A DNA stretch of 64,000 bases. Source: Papilionanthe hookeriana x Papilionanthe teres (Eukaryota; Streptophyta; Magnoliopsida; Asparagales; Orchidaceae). The stretch is from NCBI GenBank assembly GCA_022702705.1, contig CM040421.1:6950090-7014089 (forward strand), written 5' to 3'. How positions within the stretch are numbered: the first letter of the stretch is position 1; every line of letters begins with the position of its first letter. Under the pieces are notes generated by a model that worked only from the letters and a program-made list of their open reading frames with translations, was not told the DNA's origin and made no database searches. Both the position numbers and the translations under genes were made by a program. Shown here one piece after another: positions 60,273 through 64,000 of the stretch.

Positions 60273-61010
60273 AATATATGATCATACGAATTTCTGTAAA
60301 GGTTAATCATACAAAGATTAGGATCAATGTCACATGAGTTAGATGTGTTATGTTAACATCTAGACTCATTAGAAGCATGTCCCTGTACAAAATTTAATTT
60401 TGAAAACTATTTGCTCCCGCTAAGTTACCAAATATTGACATAAGATCAGGTTGTGAGTGTTGATTTGTTGAATCAATTTGCAATCCTAAGGAAAAGGGTC
60501 CATGTGGATGTTTTCAGAATGGTTGCACCAATATAGCCCTCCATCGATTTCAAAGTTATTAAGCATTTCTTGTTTCAATCAAAATATCAATGATTAGCAC
60601 ACCGTAACTCGAAACATGTTTTAGTGGCATAATTATGGTTGCCTGATGAATAACTATACGGCTCTACAATTAGAAACCATTTATTACTGAAACCATTTAT
60701 TGCTCCTTCGTACATGCAAGCTTAATTTAGCTCAATGACTTTTCTGCACTTATTGTCCAATTAGTGGGCTCCACTCAATGCCTCCTCCTAAAAGCCTTAT
60801 CAGCAGCCCATCTATTCCTCATCAAAGGAATTTTAAGTTTGACATTTTTAAGGAAATAAATGCGGTAGAGCCTTTTCCTCTTTATAAGTACTGCTCTCTT
60901 AAAAAGTTGACGAGCTTGTTGGTAGAATTTGCTAAACATGGAATGAAGCAATGTCGAAATTCCAAATTATGTATGGTGTACAAGTGCTGGTTTAATACAT
61001 GTTTTTTTTT
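60273..61010. other. Unassigned single-copy stretch
   Basis: No recognised gene, repeat or RNA. A 91-codon frame at 60778-61053 matches nothing I know and overlaps the start of the tandem duplication. Confidence 0.4.
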
Positions 61011-61735
61011 AAATGGATGTGTTATTTTAATGACACCTTCCATAGGGATCTAGTAGGGTCTATTTGTTGTGATTTATAAAGTGTATTAAGGAAAACTAAA
61101 TGCCTGAGCTTTGATTTCTTAGATGTCTGGTGTGGGGTAATGCAAATGCGTCGTATTTTTTCGAAGGAATTTTGAATGCCTCAATTGCTCATTTTTAATG
61201 AATTTAGAATTTCCTCAAATTAGATAAAATTCTAAATTCATTGTTCACAACCATCTTTTCTGAAACAGCGTCCTCGTGGCCCAATTTGCCATCCTTGCTC
61301 TTATTCTCCCCATGCCCACCTTTGTTGTCTTTCTTGCTTTCACCTTTATTACTTTTTCTGTTTCTTTTAAATGGACGTGTTATTTTAATGACACCTTCCA
61401 TAGGGGTCTAGTAGGGTCTATTTGTTGTGACTTATAATGAGTATTAAGGAAAAATAAATCCTTGAGCTTTGATTTTTAGATATCTGGTGTGGAGTAATGC
61501 AAATGCGAAGTATTTTTTTCAAAGGAATCTAGATTGCCTCAATTGCTCATTTTTAATGAATTTGGAATTCCCTCAAATTAGGTAAAATTCTAAATTCATT
61601 GTTCACGACAGTTTTTCTGAAGTAACGTCCACCCCACATCCTCGTAGCCCAATTTGCCATCCTTGTTTTTGTTGTCCCCATGTCCACCTTTTTTGTCGTC
61701 CTTGCATTCTCCTTCACTACTTTTCCTGTTTGCTA
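61011..61735. repeat. Two-copy tandem repeat (about 358-bp unit)
   Basis: The unit starting 'aaatggatgtgttatttta' at 61011 repeats from about 61369 ('aaatggacgtgttatttta') and ends near 61735. Each copy contains an inverted repeat, TGAATTTAGAATTT...AAATTCTAAATTCA in copy 1 (about 61198-61244). On the minus strand each copy encodes a short Lys/Gly-rich frame ('KDGKLGHEDA' / 'KDGKLGYEDV'), possibly a relic of a coding exon. Function unknown. Confidence 0.8.
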
Positions 61736-61910
61736 TTATTTTGATAGCCATCCCATGAAACTTGCATTGCAACCAAACACATTCGTCAACTTTGCCATCA
61801 CCTAAGCTCACTACTTTACCTTGTAGCACCTTGAATTAAAAAAAAGAAATCGATTTTAAAAGAATAAATTAAAATAACATATGTATATACGTATATACAT
61901 GCACATATGG

Positions 61911-61947
61911 GCACACACGCACACACACACGCACACACACACGCGCG

Positions 61948-61980
<33 letters not shown>
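61911..61980. repeat. (CA)n-(CG)n-(CA)n microsatellite
   Basis: Compound alternating purine-pyrimidine run: CA repeats, a CG core near 61942-61954, then about 13 CA units, flanked by TA/TG steps. Confidence 0.95.
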
Positions 61981-62221
61981 GTACGTATGCATATATTTAT
62001 ATGTGTACACATACATAAATACATATATTAATACAAATAATTGAAATTTATTTTGCAGCCAATTAAACACTATATTAGTTTTCTGAAGTTATTTTACATA
62101 TAGTCAAACAACTTTGAGTATTACCAATGCACACTTTTTAATGTTAATTGCATTTATAGAAATGCATGAATCTTAAATACTAAACATTTCTCTAGTATTC
62201 TCAAACATATGCATATTATCA

Positions 62222-62726
62222 TGCTCCGCCGTCCTCTAGAAATTAGCAAGTCAATGATGAAATGAAAGATTCTAGAGAAGATCAAATTATAGAGAGCAGT
62301 TCAAGTGATTATAAAAGATTCCGCCCAATTCTAGAGAATATGTGAAGGAAAGGCTCCAAGGAGGATTCAAGAATAACCTAGGAAGTTCTAGGGCTGTGTA
62401 TGTAAATATGAACAGTGGAGAACATTCTAGAAACTAGGCTATTCTAGAATATTCACTTGGCCTTGGAGGGGACTATAAATGGGAGTCCCTTCCCTCATTT
62501 GTATCAATCTAAGCATTCATCTAAGAAACCATCCAAGCTTCCAAGCATTAAAGTGTTTTAATCCTTCTTTCTCAGTAAAGTGTTCATTTCTCCAATACTT
62601 CTCCCCACTCTTCTTCTTAGAGTATTTTGTGCTTATAAGTCTAAATATTATGAGGGTTAGTTGATTTAGTGCTAAGGAAGAGCGTTAAAGTCGCATGAGT
62701 GACTTGAGATAAGTTAATCCGTGACA
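62222..62726 (+). repeat. 5' LTR of a second Ty3/gypsy element (T)
   Basis: 505 bases, TGCTCCGCC...CGTGACA, followed by a primer-binding site at 62728. It carries several TTCTAGA(G)A motifs, a TATAAAT at 62474-62480 and a 'gggagtcccttccct' leader. The element runs off the window, so no 3' LTR is available to confirm the ends. Confidence 0.72.
62420..62454 (+). promoter_or_regulatory. Two heat-shock-element-like triplets in LTR T
   Basis: GAACATTCTAGAA (62420-62432) and TTCTAGAATATTC (62442-62454) are each three perfect alternating nGAAn/nTTCn units, the consensus bound by heat-shock factors. They sit 20 bases upstream of the TATA box at 62474. Partial sites occur upstream near 62265-62280 and 62333-62342. 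Confidence 0.7.
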
Positions 62727-62727
62727 G

Positions 62728-62745
62728 TTGATAGCAGAGCTTCGG
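62728..62745 (+). promoter_or_regulatory. Primer-binding site of T (initiator tRNA-Met type, decayed)
   Basis: TTGATAGCAGAGCTTCGG resembles TGGTATCAGAGC, the usual site complementary to initiator tRNA-Met, with two mismatches. It follows the LTR end by one base. Confidence 0.7.
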
Positions 62746-62754
62746 TTTGAAGGT

Positions 62755-63990
62755 ATGACAAAGAGTCTCAGAGAGCATGTAATAAAGTCCAAAGCCACTA
62801 ATGTGGAATCATCACAACAAGGGTGAGGTCATTATAAGTAACAAGATCCAGCTGCATCTAAATCACACAGGAGGTTCAAGGAGATCATGCATGGCTTTGA
62901 TTCACGTCTTGCTCGGGTGGAGGAGGCAATGAATGGCATGGAGGCCCAGATAGAGGATCTTGGCCAAAAGGTTGATGGACTTGAGGAGGACATCAACATT
63001 CATTCGATGATGAGAGGTGATGCTCCAACTAGAGGAGTTCTTAAGGGACCAAATGACAAAGATGCGGGAGAACTTGATGGGGGAGCTTCAGGAGGTACGA
63101 AGGGCCCATGAAGAAGAGATGAGTGGGGTATGTGCTAGTTTGGAGGAGATGCGTGGAGACATCTCGCTATGCAAGAAGGTACTAACGACACCCACCAACC
63201 ATCACACTTTCAAAGTTAAGAGGATTGAAGTTGCAAAACCAAAGAATTTTGGAGGAGCTCGCAATGCGAAGAAAGTGGATAACTTATGGGGACTTGAGCA
63301 ATATTTTGGAGCGATGGGGTTTATGGATGAAGAGGCAGGAGAGCACTTTATCTCTCATACACCGCTATGTTGTGGTGGAGAAGAAGACGAGGAGATATAG
63401 AGAAAGGTATGTGAACCATATCCACCTTTGATGACTTTAGCAAGGAGCTAAAGAGGTAGTTCTACCCTGGGAACGTCGAGGATGAGGCTAGAGCCCGGTT
63501 GCGAAGGCTCAAATAAGAGGGATCGATTTGGGAATATATTAGGGAGTTCACATGCTTGGTTCTTGGAATTTTCAACATGTATGACAAGGATTCTCATTTC
63601 AACTTCATGAATGGTCTCCAACAGTGGGTAAAGACCGATCATAGAAGGTGCGGAGTGCAGGATCTTTCCACTACCATCGCAGTCGCCGAAAGCCTGATTG
63701 ATTACTCAAGAGAGTCAACAAAGTCAAAGGATAAGAAGAGTACCTATATCAAAGAGGGGGAAGACAAGGTTCAACATAAAGAGGAGAGTCATCGTGAATC
63801 GACCCCATCCAAGGCAAAAGACAAGGGAAACTCTAATAACAAACGAAACCACACAACAACAGCTTTTTTTGTGGAGGACCTCATTGGGCAAGGGGTTGCC
63901 CACAAAAGAAGGCTTTGAACTCTCTCTTTGCAAGCCATTAGGAGAAAGAAAGTGGTGATATGACAACACAAGTGTGGTTTATACAAATGC
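62755..63990 (+). pseudogene. Gag of Ty3/gypsy element T (frameshifted, runs off window)
   Basis: Frames in order: a coiled-coil start 'GFDSRLARVEEAMNGMEAQ' (62887), then in another frame 'KRIEVAKPKNFGGARNAKKV' and 'LEQYFGAMGF' (63017-63400), 'FYPGNVEDEARARLRRLK'-like text near 63460-63515, then 'FNFMNGLQQWVKTD' and 'VQDLSTTIAVAESLIDYSRE' (63556-63918). This is the retrotransposon gag domain of chromovirus-like plant elements. Near 63861 a zinc knuckle reads SFFCGGPHWARGC: the first Cys is replaced by Ser. At least three frameshifts and an early stop near 62824 show that it is dead. Confidence 0.82.
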
Positions 63991-64000
63991 TGAATGGGAT

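Noticed and set aside
61816..62070. Minus-strand ORF with a CVCVCV...ARARA run
   Set aside because: It is the CA/CG microsatellite read as codons.

Overview
This is nuclear DNA from a plant, most likely an angiosperm. It is AT-rich and almost entirely nested transposable elements. A single cellular gene start is recognisable: the plant-type B-block-binding subunit of transcription factor TFIIIC (exons between 57280 and 58920). Spliceosomal introns, Athila/Ty3-gypsy elements, Mutator-like (MULE) sequence with plant-mobile-domain-like protein, and a tRNA-Asp-type primer-binding site all fit a plant. I cannot name the species.

Layout. (1) 1-31490 is one minus-strand Athila-like retrotransposon, here called E1. 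Its 5' LTR is 29920-31490 and its 3' LTR begins at 7629. It is broken by later insertions. A giant TG...CA unit of about 7.4 kb (copy N, minus strand) sits in the env-position ORF2 with a 5-bp target-site duplication (TSD) CGAGA (9488-9492 / 24300-24304). A second copy of the same unit (P, plus strand, 10852-18343, TSD GAAAC) sits inside N in the opposite orientation. A third copy (M, about 1-6781) interrupts the E1 3' LTR, and M is itself interrupted by a solo Athila-type LTR (255 to about 1871). (2) 31491-56376 is a decayed MULE carrying transposase and PMD-like coding remnants (called H). It is interrupted by a second Athila-like family (R): a solo LTR (34304-35883) and a complete 13.7-kb element (36928-50645). 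H is partly duplicated three times. (3) 56377-59500 is the TFIIIC gene start. (4) 59510-60263 is a fold-back MULE-type MITE with an exact 9-bp TSD. (5) 61011-61735 is a tandem duplication, followed by a (CA)/(CG) microsatellite. (6) 62222 to the end is the 5' LTR and gag remnant of a different Ty3/gypsy element, with two heat-shock-element-like triplets directly upstream of its TATA box.

The most unusual signal is shared by R and E1. Each family carries clusters of its own short GC-rich palindrome (CTCGCCGACGGCGAG in R, GGCGCTATAGCGCC in E1) at three matching places: in the LTR ahead of the TATA box, between integrase and env-position ORF1, and between ORF1 and ORF2. The palindrome sequences are unrelated but the positions are conserved. 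In most positions a TATA-like sequence lies between the cluster and the next ORF or the leader, which suggests internal promoter modules or structured leader RNAs.

R also records an unequal recombination event (mismatched flanks, duplicated 1-kb host segment, diagnostic LTR differences), and its LTR end has swallowed an old primer-binding-site copy. All retroelement reading frames seen here are broken by stops or frameshifts; none looks autonomous as written.
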